Source: Anaerovorax sp. IOR16 (GTDB taxonomy: Bacteria; Bacillota; Clostridia; Peptostreptococcales; Anaerovoracaceae). Taken from it: a stretch of DNA of 64,000 bases. The stretch lies in assembly GCF_017168145.1 (NCBI RefSeq), contig NZ_JADQTL010000005.1, positions 1-64,000 on the forward strand, read 5' to 3'. Position numbers and translations under genes: made by a program. A model generated the notes under the pieces. It made no database searches. It saw only the letters and a list, made by a program, of their open reading frames with translations, and was not told where the DNA came from. Each line of letters begins with the position of its first letter. The first letter of the stretch is position 1. Positions 37,581-46,557 of this stretch are shown piece by piece.

Positions 37581-38207
37581 ATGAAAAGATGTATCATCAT
37601 AACCGCATATCTCAAAAAATCCATTCGACAATCTTTGCGTCTTCATGACGATGATTTTATTATTTGCGCTGACGGTGGCTATGAATTGGCGAAAAAAGAA
37701 GGAATCGTACCCCATATCGTCATTGGTGATTTTGATTCCGGAAATGCACCGGAAAAAGATTCAGAAACCGTCATTCATGTACCGGTTGAAAAAGATGACA
37801 CGGATACTCTTTTGTGTTTAAAATATGGAATTGAAAAGGGATTTCATGTTTTTGGCATCGTAGGTGGAATTGGAGGGCGTTTGGATCACACGATAGCGAA
37901 TTTACAAGCACTTTCCTATGGCTGTGATTTAGGAAAATACGTCGTACTTTTAAATGGAAATAACGTTGTTACGATGCTTAATCCCGGTACCATTCAAATT
38001 CAGAAAAGAAAAGGATATAAGCTTTCTTTGTTTTCGTATACAGAGTATTGTAAAAATGTAACCATAAAAGGAGTGAAGTATCCTTTAACGAATGCTTTGC
38101 TTGATCATAGCTTTCCAATTGGTGTAAGTAATGAAATTCTTGAAGAAGAAGCAACCCTTTCTTTTGATAAAGGAAAACTTCTGGTTATGTTTAGTAGGGA
38201 CAACTAA
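37581..38207 (+). CDS. thiN: thiamine pyrophosphokinase
   Basis: A 208-aa enzyme transferring pyrophosphate from ATP to thiamine. Typical segments are IICADGGYELAKKEGI, HIVIGDFDSG, KDDTDTLLCLKYGIEKG and GGIGGRLDHTIANLQAL. I start at ATG 37581 (GTGGAGG upstream), which matches the family N terminus MKRCIIITAY; an in-frame ATG at 37551 with GGAAAGG would add 10 aa. The IS lies directly upstream and may have changed its expression. Confidence 0.92.
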   Translation: MKRCIIITAYLKKSIRQSLRLHDDDFIICADGGYELAKKEGIVPHIVIGDFDSGNAPEKDSETVIHVPVEKDDTDTLLCLKYGIEKGFHVFGIVGGIGGRLDHTIANLQALSYGCDLGKYVVLLNGNNVVTMLNPGTIQIQKRKGYKLSLFSYTEYCKNVTIKGVKYPLTNALLDHSFPIGVSNEILEEEATLSFDKGKLLVMFSRDN

Positions 38208-38261
38208 GATACTGGTTGTGAATATAAAATTAAGTTATTAAAATAGTATAAGAACATATAG

Positions 38262-38298
38262 AAAAAGACACAGTATTTATTAAATACTGTGTCTTTTA
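38262..38298. terminator. bidirectional terminator between thiN and tRNA-Leu(CAA)
   Basis: Near-perfect arms aaaagacacagtattta and its complement pair with almost no loop; A and T tracts flank both sides. It ends thiN and, on the minus strand, the tRNA transcript. Confidence 0.88.
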
Positions 38299-38300
38299 TT

Positions 38301-38387
38301 TGGTGCCGGCGATCGGGGTCGAACCGATACGGTGTTGCCACCACGGGATTTTGAGTCCCGCACGTCTGCCAATTCCATCACGCCGGC
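38301..38387 (-). tRNA. tRNA-Leu (anticodon CAA)
   Basis: An 87-nt cloverleaf on the minus strand. The acceptor arms gccggcg/cgccggc pair, and the discriminator A and CCA are encoded. The anticodon loop CTCAAAA gives CAA, which reads UUG. The long variable arm (gtggtggcaacaccgt region) and T arm ggttcgacccc are present. It is the second leucine tRNA in the window. Confidence 0.97.
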
Positions 38388-38398
38388 GCAACATAATT

Positions 38399-38427
38399 AT
38401 AATAGCATAACTAAAAAGAGAAATCAA
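38399..38427 (-). promoter_or_regulatory. sigma-A promoter of tRNA-Leu(CAA)
   Basis: On the minus strand, TTGATT (38427-38422), 17 bp, TATTAT (38404-38399), about 12 nt before the tRNA 5' end. Confidence 0.65.
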
Positions 38428-38509
38428 GTATTAAATGTATAAAAAAACCTTTTCTTTTTGTGCAATATAATATATAATTTTGATTGTAGGTTGAAAAGGA
38501 GGATTCGTT

Positions 38510-38935
38510 ATGAACAATGCACTTGCAGCGCAATTTATTCCTTTAGTGCTTTTGATTGTCGTTATGTATTTCTTATTGATCCGTCCGCAAAAGAAGAAGG
38601 AAAAACAAGTAGCGGACATGCGTAATAGCATCAAAGTCGGAGATGACATTGTGACCATTGGCGGTATTTATGGTAAGGTTGTCAAAGTAAAGGATGAAAG
38701 GCTTACCATTCAGGTTGGCGCAGACAAAACAAAATTTGAAATTACGAGATGGGCTGTTTCTAAAATAGAAAATGAAGCTCCAAAATCTAAGGCAAAGCTT
38801 GCTGAAGAAGAAGTGGAAGGAACGACGAAAAAAGCACTTCCAAAGAAGCTGAAAAAGCTTGGTACAGAAAAAGATTCTGTAGAACCAAGTGTGGAGCCGG
38901 AATTGAGCGAAAAAGAATCAGAAGAAAATAAATAA
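38510..38935 (+). CDS. yajC: preprotein translocase subunit YajC
   Basis: A 141-aa protein with one N-terminal membrane segment (LIVVMYFLLIRPQKKKEKQ) and the conserved core VGDDIVTIGGIYGKVVKV. The C-terminal tail is Lys/Glu/Ser-rich and poorly conserved. YajC associates with SecDF, which follows at 39602 after one small membrane protein gene. GGAGG precedes the ATG. A terminator follows at 38959, so it may be transcribed separately from secDF. Confidence 0.93.
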   Translation: MNNALAAQFIPLVLLIVVMYFLLIRPQKKKEKQVADMRNSIKVGDDIVTIGGIYGKVVKVKDERLTIQVGADKTKFEITRWAVSKIENEAPKSKAKLAEEEVEGTTKKALPKKLKKLGTEKDSVEPSVEPELSEKESEENK

Positions 38936-38958
38936 TCGAAACGTAATTTAACATTGAA

Positions 38959-38986
38959 AAACAAGGCTTTGTCCTTGTTTTTTTTT
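38959..38986 (+). terminator. terminator after yajC
   Basis: Arms aaacaagg and cctttgtt-type complement ccttgttt (8 bp) around a 6-nt loop, then a T run. Confidence 0.8.
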
Positions 38987-39012
38987 GAATAAAAATCTAA
39001 CGGGAGACGTAT

Positions 39013-39064
39013 GCTGTAGTGCGAGAACTTTTATAGCAGTCGCGGTAAATTAGCCGCGATGCAG
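39013..39064 (+). other. structured leader before the TIGR04086 gene
   Basis: Two adjacent hairpins can form: gctgta/tatagc (with one G-U pair) and tcgcgg/ccgcga around an 8-nt loop. They end about 13 nt before the downstream start codon. I do not recognise a known RNA class. Confidence 0.35.
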
Positions 39065-39077
39065 AAATGGAGGCAAT

Positions 39078-39461
39078 ATGAAAGGTATAGCATTACAAAA
39101 CTACATTACAAGAGGTATGAAGGCCTTTATCTTTTCCTTCCTATTGTTTTTTGTTTTGTTTACACTTCTTGCAGTATTGTTAATGTTTACAGCACTGCCG
39201 GAAAAAGGGATGCCATATTATATTTTGGCAATCTGTGGGATAACTTGCTTTTTTATTGGACTGCAATCAGGAATTGTGTTCAAAAAGAGAGGGCTTATTT
39301 TTGGAGCATTGTTTGCCGGTGTTTTACTTTTAAGCATTCTACTCCTTAGTTTTGTTCTATCCGGAATGGAAAACTCAATTTTTCTTTTACGCCTGCGATA
39401 TGTGCCATGTATTGTTCTTGGAAGTCTAGGCGGGATGGTTGGTGTAAATCTTAAAATTTAA
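39078..39461 (+). CDS. TIGR04086/YrzE-family membrane protein
   Basis: A 127-aa protein with four hydrophobic segments. The order yajC, TIGR04086 protein, secD, secF is typical of Clostridia and is the basis of the call, with the hydrophobic profile. Its biochemical function is not known. An overlapping longer frame at 39059 in another register is a shadow. GGAGGC precedes the ATG at 39078. In many relatives a six-cysteine SCIFF peptide and its radical SAM maturase sit beside this gene; neither is here. Confidence 0.72.
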   Translation: MKGIALQNYITRGMKAFIFSFLLFFVLFTLLAVLLMFTALPEKGMPYYILAICGITCFFIGLQSGIVFKKRGLIFGALFAGVLLLSILLLSFVLSGMENSIFLLRLRYVPCIVLGSLGGMVGVNLKI

Positions 39462-39601
39462 AGGAAAAGTGGCATTTCAAGTCATGTTTTACTTGTAGAA
39501 GTTACAAAAAAGTAGTAAAATATTCTGTAGCATTCAAATAATTTGAAGCTTATCGAGCGGAAAACTTCGCAAAAAATACGTAAGAGAAGGTGAATAAAAG
39601 A

Positions 39602-40882
39602 ATGAAAAAAACATTAGCAATCGTCCTGGCGATTCTCATAGCCGGATGTTGGTTTGTTACCTTTATGGGTATCGGATCATTTGCGCCTATTAAAGACCAG
39701 CTAAAATTGGGTTTAGACTTAAAGGGCGGTGTTTCCGTAGTCATGGAGGCGCAAACAGATGCGACCGGTTCCGAGTTAAAAACATTGATGCAGCAAACAC
39801 AGGCCATCATTGAAAAAAGAGTGAATCAGATGGGATTGTCAGAACCGGTTGTAACCATAGAAGGAGAAAAACGTATCCGTGTGGAGTTGCCAGGTGCAGA
39901 TGATGCTGATCAAGCAATCAAACAAATTGGTAAAACTGCACAATTACAGTTTATTATGGCAGACGGTACGGTTGTATTAGATGGCAGCCAAGTAAAAGAT
40001 GCCGGAGTTGCAAAAAATCAAGGAAAAAACGACATATCACTTGACACAGGTTATGTGGTTACATTGGAATTTAACGCAGAAGGTTCCAAAGCCTTTAAAG
40101 CGGCAACCGAACGAATTGTAAATAATCAAGTAACTTCAACCGTTCCAGGAATGGAAGCAAATCAAATTATGATTCTTTTGGATGGACAAGTGCTTTCCAA
40201 TCCAAAGGTAACACAAATTATTTCTGGACAAGCAGAAATTTCAGGTAATTTCACAAATGAAGCAGCTGCGAACTTAGCCGTTTTGATTCGTGGCGGTGCA
40301 TTACCAGTCGGACTGGAAGAAGTTGATACGACTACAGTAGGTCCAACTTTAGGAATTGATTCCCTAAAAGGCAGTGTACTTGCAGGAATGATTGGTGTTG
40401 CATTGATCATAGTATTTATGATTGCCATGTATCGTGTTATGGGACTGGCGGCAGACATAGCACTGCTTTTATATATATTAATTGTTCTTTGGGTAATGGC
40501 AGCTTTCAACGCTGTACTGACTTTACCTGGTATTGCAGGTATGATTTTAGGTGTTGGTATGGCAGTTGACGCAAATGTTATTATCTTCTCCAGAATTCGA
40601 GAAGAAGTTAAAAACGGAAAGAGCATTCGCGTTGCTGCGCACGAAGGATTTAAGCGAGCAATGTCTACGGTAATTGATTCACAAGTTACAACTATGATTG
40701 CTGCAGTCGTTTTATACCAGTTGGGTTCCGGCCCGGTTCGGGGATTTGCCATGACTCTAATGATCAGTATTGTGGGCAGTATTTTTACCGCTGTTGTTAT
40801 TACACAGCTTTACCTTTCCATTTTCGCTGAGAGTAAGACCTTTGGAAATAATAAATTTTTTGGTATAAAGGAGGTGCAATAA
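39602..40882 (+). CDS. secD: protein translocase subunit SecD
   Basis: A 426-aa RND-type membrane protein that uses the proton or sodium gradient to help export. One N-terminal membrane segment is followed by the motif LGLDLKGGVSVVMEAQ, an extracytoplasmic P1 region, and five C-terminal segments including GMILGVGMAVDANVIIFSRIREE. The ATG at 39602 follows AAGGTGA; a GTG 12 bases upstream is in frame. It runs directly into secF (TAA then ATG). Confidence 0.95.
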   Translation: MKKTLAIVLAILIAGCWFVTFMGIGSFAPIKDQLKLGLDLKGGVSVVMEAQTDATGSELKTLMQQTQAIIEKRVNQMGLSEPVVTIEGEKRIRVELPGADDADQAIKQIGKTAQLQFIMADGTVVLDGSQVKDAGVAKNQGKNDISLDTGYVVTLEFNAEGSKAFKAATERIVNNQVTSTVPGMEANQIMILLDGQVLSNPKVTQIISGQAEISGNFTNEAAANLAVLIRGGALPVGLEEVDTTTVGPTLGIDSLKGSVLAGMIGVALIIVFMIAMYRVMGLAADIALLLYILIVLWVMAAFNAVLTLPGIAGMILGVGMAVDANVIIFSRIREEVKNGKSIRVAAHEGFKRAMSTVIDSQVTTMIAAVVLYQLGSGPVRGFAMTLMISIVGSIFTAVVITQLYLSIFAESKTFGNNKFFGIKEVQ

Positions 40883-41785
40883 ATGTTTGAATTTAAAAGA
40901 GAGTTCTCCTTTATTAAATATAGAAAGATTATTTATATCATTTCCCTTGTATTAATTATAGGCGGAATTGGGACAGGTTTAATTCGAGGCTTTAATTATG
41001 GAATTGATTTTACCGGCGGTACTCGTATTCAATTCGATATGGGACGTGAAGTTGCGATTGATGATGTGAAAGCCGTATTAAAGGAAAATAAGATTCAAGC
41101 TGATGTACAGCATGCGGGAGAAGACAACGATCAGATTGTTTTAAAAACCGTACAAGCATTAGATAATGCTGCTCGAACAAAGTTCTATGAAGATATGTAT
41201 AAAACCTTTGATTTAGATAAAAGCAGTGTAGTAAATGCACAGTTGATTGGTCCATCGGTTGGAGAATTACTAAAGAAAAATGCAGTGAAAGCTGTTTTGA
41301 TTGCTGCAGTGTGTATGTTAATTTACATTATCATTCGTTTTGAATGGAAATTTGGTGTGGCATCAATCGTTGCACTGCTGCACGATGTTTTAATGTTAAT
41401 TGCGTTTTATGGATTTTTCCATGTGAGTATCAACAATCCATTTATTGCAGGTATGTTGATTGTCGTTGGATATTCCATCAATGATACCATCGTAGTATTT
41501 GATCGTATTCGTGAAAATTTAAAATATATGAAGAAAAAGAAGTTAGAAGAATTAATTGATAAGAGTATCAATCAAACTTTAGTTCGTTCCTTAATGACAT
41601 CCATCACGACCATATTAGTTATCATTCCGCTTTATATTTTATGCGGAGATACTATTCGTGAATTTGCATTACCTTTGATGGTAGGTATTACGGCAGGTGC
41701 GTATTCCTCCATTGCAATTGCAAGTCCTTTCTACTATGATCTAAGCAAATTAACAGAAAAGAAATCGAAATATAAAGGAAAGTAA
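40883..41785 (+). CDS. secF: protein translocase subunit SecF
   Basis: A 300-aa partner of SecD with six membrane segments. Landmarks are GFNYGIDFTGGTRIQF in the N-terminal part and IVVGYSINDTIVVFDRIREN plus TSITTILVIIPL in the C-terminal half. The start is immediately after the secD stop, with AAAGGAGGTGCA inside the secD end. Confidence 0.95.
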   Translation: MFEFKREFSFIKYRKIIYIISLVLIIGGIGTGLIRGFNYGIDFTGGTRIQFDMGREVAIDDVKAVLKENKIQADVQHAGEDNDQIVLKTVQALDNAARTKFYEDMYKTFDLDKSSVVNAQLIGPSVGELLKKNAVKAVLIAAVCMLIYIIIRFEWKFGVASIVALLHDVLMLIAFYGFFHVSINNPFIAGMLIVVGYSINDTIVVFDRIRENLKYMKKKKLEELIDKSINQTLVRSLMTSITTILVIIPLYILCGDTIREFALPLMVGITAGAYSSIAIASPFYYDLSKLTEKKSKYKGK

Positions 41786-41796
41786 GGGATTTTCTT

Positions 41797-43965
41797 ATGA
41801 TGGAGCAATTCTTAAACTATCTGCTGAATGTAAACCCAAATTATGATTTAGATATCATAGAACGAGCTTACAAAATCGCAGAAAAGCAGCATGAAGGCCA
41901 ATTCCGGAAATCAGGCGAACCATACCTGATTCATCCGGTTGAAGTGGCTAAAATATTGGCAGATTTAGGCATGGACGAAAGTACAATTGTTGCAGGTCTG
42001 CTTCATGATGCCGTCGAAGACACTCCATACACACAAGAAGATTTAAAAAGAGATTTTGGTGAGGAGGTTGCTTTGCTTGTGGATGGAGTAACCAAATTAG
42101 GTTCTCTTGTTTATGAAAGCAAAGAAGAAAGACAGGCTGAAAATCTTCGTAAAATGTTTTTAGCTATGTCAAAGGACATTCGTGTGCTGATTATTAAGCT
42201 GGCGGATCGTCTGCACAATCTCCGAACCATCAATTATATGACCGAAGATAAAATCATTGAAAAATGTAAAGAAACCCTTGAAATTTATGCACCGCTTGCA
42301 AGTCGTTTGGGTATATACACGATAAAATTTGAAGTGGAAGACATTGCATTAAAAATGTTAGAACCGGAAGCTTATTATAAGCTGGTTACAGAAGTTAAGA
42401 TTAAAAAACAACAGCGGGAAGAAAATATCAATCACGTAATGGATGAAATTCGTCAATGTTTGGATGGGTTGAACATTTCTTATGAAATTACCGGAAGATC
42501 AAAGCATTTTTACAGTATATATCGTAAAATGAAATATCAACATAAACAGTTGGATGAAATTTTTGATTTAACAGCCGTTCGAATTATTGTAGATACTATA
42601 AAGGACTGCTATGCAGTTTTGGGTATTGTTCATACTATGTGGAAGCCTCTTCCGGGTCGTTTCAAGGATTACATTGCGATGCCAAAACCAAATCGCTATC
42701 AATCCTTGCATACAACCGTTTTAGGAGATAACGGAGAACCGTTTGAAATTCAAATTCGAACAAAAGAAATGCATAAGATTGCCGAATACGGTATTGCTGC
42801 ACACTGGAAATATAAAGAAAGTATTTCACAAGAGAAAGAAGAAGTAAAGCTGGCATGGCTTCGTCAAACGTTAGAATGGCAAAAAGACTTAAACGATCCA
42901 AAAGAATTTATGGAGACTTTAAAGGTGGATTTGTTTTCAAATCAGGTTTTCGTTTTTACTCCAAAGGGAGATATTATAGAACTTCCGGCAGGTTCAACAC
43001 CACTTGATTTTGCATTTAAAATTCACTCGGCAGTTGGTGCAAAATGCATTGGAGCTAAAGTAAACGGTAAAATGGTTCCCATTGACTATACGTTATCCAA
43101 TGGACAAATTGTTGACATTGTAACTTCTTCAAACAGTAAAGGTCCAAGCATCGATTGGTTAAAAATTGCAAAGAGCAATACTGCAAGAAATAAGATTCGT
43201 GCTTGGTTAAAGAAAGAAAACAAGTCAGAAACCTCCGACAAAGGAAAAGAAATGTTGGAGAAATACGCAAAGCGTAAGGGATATGACCTGCAGCAAATTT
43301 TAAAAAATCAATATATCAATAAAGCTGCAAAAGCTTTAAACTATTCAAATACAGAAGATTTATATACAGCAATTAGTTATGGTGGTGTCATTCTCAGTAA
43401 GGTTATGGTAATGCTGGAGGGGTATTATCATGAAGAAAAACAAGCTGAGTTAAAGAAAAAAGAAAAAGAACAAGCTAAGCTGGAAACAAAAAGAAAACAA
43501 CGCAAGATAAACCCAACAGGCGTTACGGTTGAAGGTATGGATAATCTTTTGATCCGTTTTTCAAAATGTTGTAATCCAGTTCCGGGTGATGAAATTGTCG
43601 GTTTTATCACAAAAGGACGTGGTATTTCTGTGCATCGTAAGGATTGTATCAATATTTTAACTTTACCGGAAGACGAACGAAAGCGCTTTATTCATGTTGA
43701 ATGGGATCGTGACAAAAAAGATTTGTCATACGATGTGGATATTAGTATTTTATCGGAAGATAGAAAGGGATTGTTTTCCGATCTTTCTCGTGTCTGCGAG
43801 GATATGGATGTTCACATTACCGGAGTAAATGCGAAGAGTGCAAGGGATCGAATTGTCAATATTACAATGACGCTATCCATTTCAAATACCAACCAAATGG
43901 AGAAGGTATTACGTTCGCTGCGTTCCGTACAGGGTGTTGCGGATGTATATCGTACAATCACTTAG
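41797..43965 (+). CDS. rel: bifunctional (p)ppGpp synthetase/hydrolase
   Basis: A 722-aa long RSH protein. The HD hydrolase domain has HPVEVAKILADL and LLHDAVEDT; the synthetase domain contains GRFKDYIAMPKPNRYQSLHTT, whose RFKD is the RxKD form found in bifunctional enzymes rather than the ExDD of RelA. TGS (about 390-450), a Cys-containing region (SKCCNPVPGDEIVG) and a C-terminal ACT domain follow. It both makes and degrades the alarmone, acting on the ribosome. Tandem ATGs at the start; AAGGGA upstream. Confidence 0.95.
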   Translation: MMEQFLNYLLNVNPNYDLDIIERAYKIAEKQHEGQFRKSGEPYLIHPVEVAKILADLGMDESTIVAGLLHDAVEDTPYTQEDLKRDFGEEVALLVDGVTKLGSLVYESKEERQAENLRKMFLAMSKDIRVLIIKLADRLHNLRTINYMTEDKIIEKCKETLEIYAPLASRLGIYTIKFEVEDIALKMLEPEAYYKLVTEVKIKKQQREENINHVMDEIRQCLDGLNISYEITGRSKHFYSIYRKMKYQHKQLDEIFDLTAVRIIVDTIKDCYAVLGIVHTMWKPLPGRFKDYIAMPKPNRYQSLHTTVLGDNGEPFEIQIRTKEMHKIAEYGIAAHWKYKESISQEKEEVKLAWLRQTLEWQKDLNDPKEFMETLKVDLFSNQVFVFTPKGDIIELPAGSTPLDFAFKIHSAVGAKCIGAKVNGKMVPIDYTLSNGQIVDIVTSSNSKGPSIDWLKIAKSNTARNKIRAWLKKENKSETSDKGKEMLEKYAKRKGYDLQQILKNQYINKAAKALNYSNTEDLYTAISYGGVILSKVMVMLEGYYHEEKQAELKKKEKEQAKLETKRKQRKINPTGVTVEGMDNLLIRFSKCCNPVPGDEIVGFITKGRGISVHRKDCINILTLPEDERKRFIHVEWDRDKKDLSYDVDISILSEDRKGLFSDLSRVCEDMDVHITGVNAKSARDRIVNITMTLSISNTNQMEKVLRSLRSVQGVADVYRTIT

Positions 43966-44061
43966 AAATAAACGATAAGAGTTTTCAATGATCCAATTCT
44001 TATCGATAGAAAATAAATATAAATAATCATAAAATGCTGATTAAAGTAAGAGGAGGAGTTT

Positions 44062-44511
44062 GTGAGAGCAGTTGTACAAAGAGTTCTGCGGTCAAGCGTT
44101 ACAGTTGATGATAAAGTTACCGGCTCCATTGAAAAAGGACTGATGGTTCTTCTCGGTGTAGAAGATGACGATGAAATGACTGATGTAACATATATGGCTG
44201 ATAAGATTACGGGACTTCGTATCTTTGAAGATGAAGAAGAAAAAATGAATTTATCCATCAAGGACGTAGGAGGGGATATCTTAGCGGTATCTCAATTTAC
44301 GCTTTTTGGAGATTGTAGAAAAGGAAAGCGACCAAGTTTTATTAAAGCGGCCCGTCCGGAAAAGGCAAACAGCCTTTACCGCGCCTTCATCGACGCATGT
44401 AAAGGATATGGGGTGCATGTTGAAGAAGGCGTTTTTCAAGCGGACATGCTGGTCCGCATAGAAAATGACGGACCGGTAACGGTTCTTTTAGACAGTAAAA
44501 AACTATTTTAA
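44062..44511 (+). CDS. dtd: D-aminoacyl-tRNA deacylase
   Basis: A 149-aa enzyme that removes D-amino acids mischarged on tRNA. The hallmark active-site segments are SQFTLFGD (about 79-86) and the C-terminal [11 protein letters not shown] with the cross-subunit Gly-Pro. The start is GTG with AGAGGAGGAG upstream. It is followed after 11 nt by the MBL-fold gene. A weak hairpin (cgataaga/tcttatcg near 43973) lies upstream, of unknown role. Confidence 0.95.
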   Translation: MRAVVQRVLRSSVTVDDKVTGSIEKGLMVLLGVEDDDEMTDVTYMADKITGLRIFEDEEEKMNLSIKDVGGDILAVSQFTLFGDCRKGKRPSFIKAARPEKANSLYRAFIDACKGYGVHVEEGVFQADMLVRIENDGPVTVLLDSKKLF

Positions 44512-44522
44512 AGGAGAAAGGT

Positions 44523-45143
44523 ATGATTGTAAAAGGATATTACAGCGGTGCATTGCAAGTAAACTCTTACCTTGTCTATGATGAGGAAACAAAAAAAGGT
44601 TTTATCGTAGATCCAGGTGGTGTCAATGCTGGTTTGCTTCAGAAGGTTGAAGAAGAAGACATAGACATTTTATATATTGTGTTAACACATGGTCATGGAG
44701 ATCACATTGGCGGTGTTGGTGTTCATCAACAAGCATTTCCGAAAGCAAAGCTTGTTGCCAGCAAGAAAGAAGAAGATTTCTTAAAGGACCCGTCTTTAAA
44801 TTTTTCAAAAGAAACCTGTGGTGTAAGCCTTTCTCTTGAAGCTGATTTATATGTAGAAGAGAAAGATACCTTAAATGTTGGCAATTTGGTGCTTCATTTT
44901 ATTGAAACACCGGGACATACTCCGGGTGGAATGTGTATTTTGGTAGAGGATTGTCTATTTAGCGGAGATACTCTCTTCGCACAATCCATTGGAAGAACGG
45001 ATTTTCCTATGGGTTCTTTCCCACACCTAATTGAATCTATAAAAACAAAGCTATTTTTACTTCCGGAAGACACAAAAGTATATCCGGGACATATGGGAAG
45101 TACAACCATTGGTTACGAAAAGAGGCATAATCCATTTGTATAA
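44523..45143 (+). CDS. MBL-fold metallo-hydrolase (glyoxalase II-like)
   Basis: A 206-aa metallo-beta-lactamase fold hydrolase. The metal site HGHGDHIGG is preceded by FIVDPGG and followed by ETPGHTPGGMCIL and FSGDTLF, the pattern of the small YcbL/glyoxalase II-like group. Substrate unknown. AAAGGAGAAAGG precedes the ATG. The 3' end overlaps the start of hemZ by a few bases, and the dtd-MBL-hemZ order is common in Clostridia. Confidence 0.88.
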   Translation: MIVKGYYSGALQVNSYLVYDEETKKGFIVDPGGVNAGLLQKVEEEDIDILYIVLTHGHGDHIGGVGVHQQAFPKAKLVASKKEEDFLKDPSLNFSKETCGVSLSLEADLYVEEKDTLNVGNLVLHFIETPGHTPGGMCILVEDCLFSGDTLFAQSIGRTDFPMGSFPHLIESIKTKLFLLPEDTKVYPGHMGSTTIGYEKRHNPFV

Positions 45144-46557
45144 AATTGACTGCAATGAAATAAAAAATAAATATGAGCTGGAAGAACTGGTGAAAATGTT
45201 TCTTAAACCAAATGATTATGTTTTATTTAACAATGAAACTGTACAGAATTCTTTAGAGGAAAAAAACTCAAACGAATCAGTTTGGAAAGAAATACAGATT
45301 CCGGATGGAATAACAGATAAGAATGAAGGAAAGCGCTATCTCTTTGAAAAATTAAGTGCAGAAACAGGAATGCATCCGGATTGGGGAATTTTAACCGGTG
45401 TAAGACCTGGAAAATTAGCTGGAGAATACTTAAAAAAAGGTAAGAACTTTCAAGAGATTCGAACACTTTTCAAAAATTTTTACTATGTGTCCGATGAAAA
45501 AATAGACTTATTGATTGATTTATGCGAAAACCAAAAACGTGTTTTTGCTAATTGTGAAAAAAAAGATGTGGGTATCTATATTGGTATTCCTTTTTGCCCA
45601 ACTCGGTGTGTCTATTGTTCCTTTACTTCAAATCAAGCAACCGAGGAGAAAATAAACTGGTATTTGGATGCTTTATTGAAAGAGATTGCTTACGTTGGAA
45701 AACGTATGAAGGAAAGCGGAATCTTTGCAGAATCCATTTATATCGGAGGGGGTACACCAACTACCTTATCGACAGAAGGACTTAAAAAATTGCTTTTTAT
45801 TGTTTCAATGCATTTTGACTTATCTCATTTAAAAGAGTTTACCGTTGAAGCAGGGCGCCCCGATACCATTACTAAGGAAAAACTGCAAGTCATTTCCGAC
45901 TTTCATGTGGATCGCATCAGCATCAATCCGCAATCTATGAAACCAAGAACCTTAGAGTTGATTGGGCGTTCGCATACTCCAGAGCAAATTGTGGATGCAT
46001 TCGCTATGGCGAAGGATATTGGAATCGAGCACATAAATGCAGACTTAATTGCAGGACTTCCCGAAGAAGAGCCAGAGGATTTTGAAGAGAGTTTACGTCA
46101 AATCATAAAGCTTGCGCCACAAAACATCACCGTCCACACGTTGGCAGTTAAGCGAGCATCCAGATTGATTGATATGGATGCAGAATATCACTATCATCAG
46201 GGCGAGCGTGTCCGAAAAATGTTAGACATTTCAAAACAATTAATGGAAGATAACGGATATGTTCCTTATTATATGTATCGACAGAAGCATATGAGCGGAA
46301 ATTTTGAGAATGTTGGATATGCAAAACCAAATACAGAAAGTATTTATAACATTCGCATCATGGAGGAAAATCAAACCATCATAGCTTTGGGAGCCGGTGG
46401 AATTAGTAAAGTGTATTTTCCAGATGAAAATCGCTTGGAACGTGTGCCGAATGTTTCAAATTATGAAATCTATGTAGAACGCTTGGATGAAATGCTCGAA
46501 CGTAAAGAAAAGGGTATTTTTATTCCTTTAAAAGCAGAAGAAAACGGAGGTATTTAA
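45136..46557 (+). CDS. hemZ: coproporphyrinogen III dehydrogenase-like radical SAM protein HemZ
   Basis: A 473-aa radical SAM protein of the HemN/HemZ group. The 4Fe-4S motif is CPTRCVYCSF, preceded by IYIGIPF, and YIGGGTPTTLS follows. Its long N-terminal domain with LTGVRPGKLAGEYL is typical of HemZ. HemN-type enzymes convert coproporphyrinogen to protoporphyrinogen; the role of HemZ in anaerobes is less certain. I favour the TTG at 45136 with GAGG upstream; TTG at 45109 is an alternative. It overlaps hisS by 1 nt. Confidence 0.87.
   Translation: MYKIDCNEIKNKYELEELVKMFLKPNDYVLFNNETVQNSLEEKNSNESVWKEIQIPDGITDKNEGKRYLFEKLSAETGMHPDWGILTGVRPGKLAGEYLKKGKNFQEIRTLFKNFYYVSDEKIDLLIDLCENQKRVFANCEKKDVGIYIGIPFCPTRCVYCSFTSNQATEEKINWYLDALLKEIAYVGKRMKESGIFAESIYIGGGTPTTLSTEGLKKLLFIVSMHFDLSHLKEFTVEAGRPDTITKEKLQVISDFHVDRISINPQSMKPRTLELIGRSHTPEQIVDAFAMAKDIGIEHINADLIAGLPEEEPEDFEESLRQIIKLAPQNITVHTLAVKRASRLIDMDAEYHYHQGERVRKMLDISKQLMEDNGYVPYYMYRQKHMSGNFENVGYAKPNTESIYNIRIMEENQTIIALGAGGISKVYFPDENRLERVPNVSNYEIYVERLDEMLERKEKGIFIPLKAEENGGI

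Noticed and set aside
38936-39601. Possible SCIFF (six-cysteine) ranthipeptide precursor between yajC and secD
   Set aside because: This is the usual clostridial location, so I looked on both strands, but no short ORF with clustered Cys codons exists and no radical SAM maturase follows.
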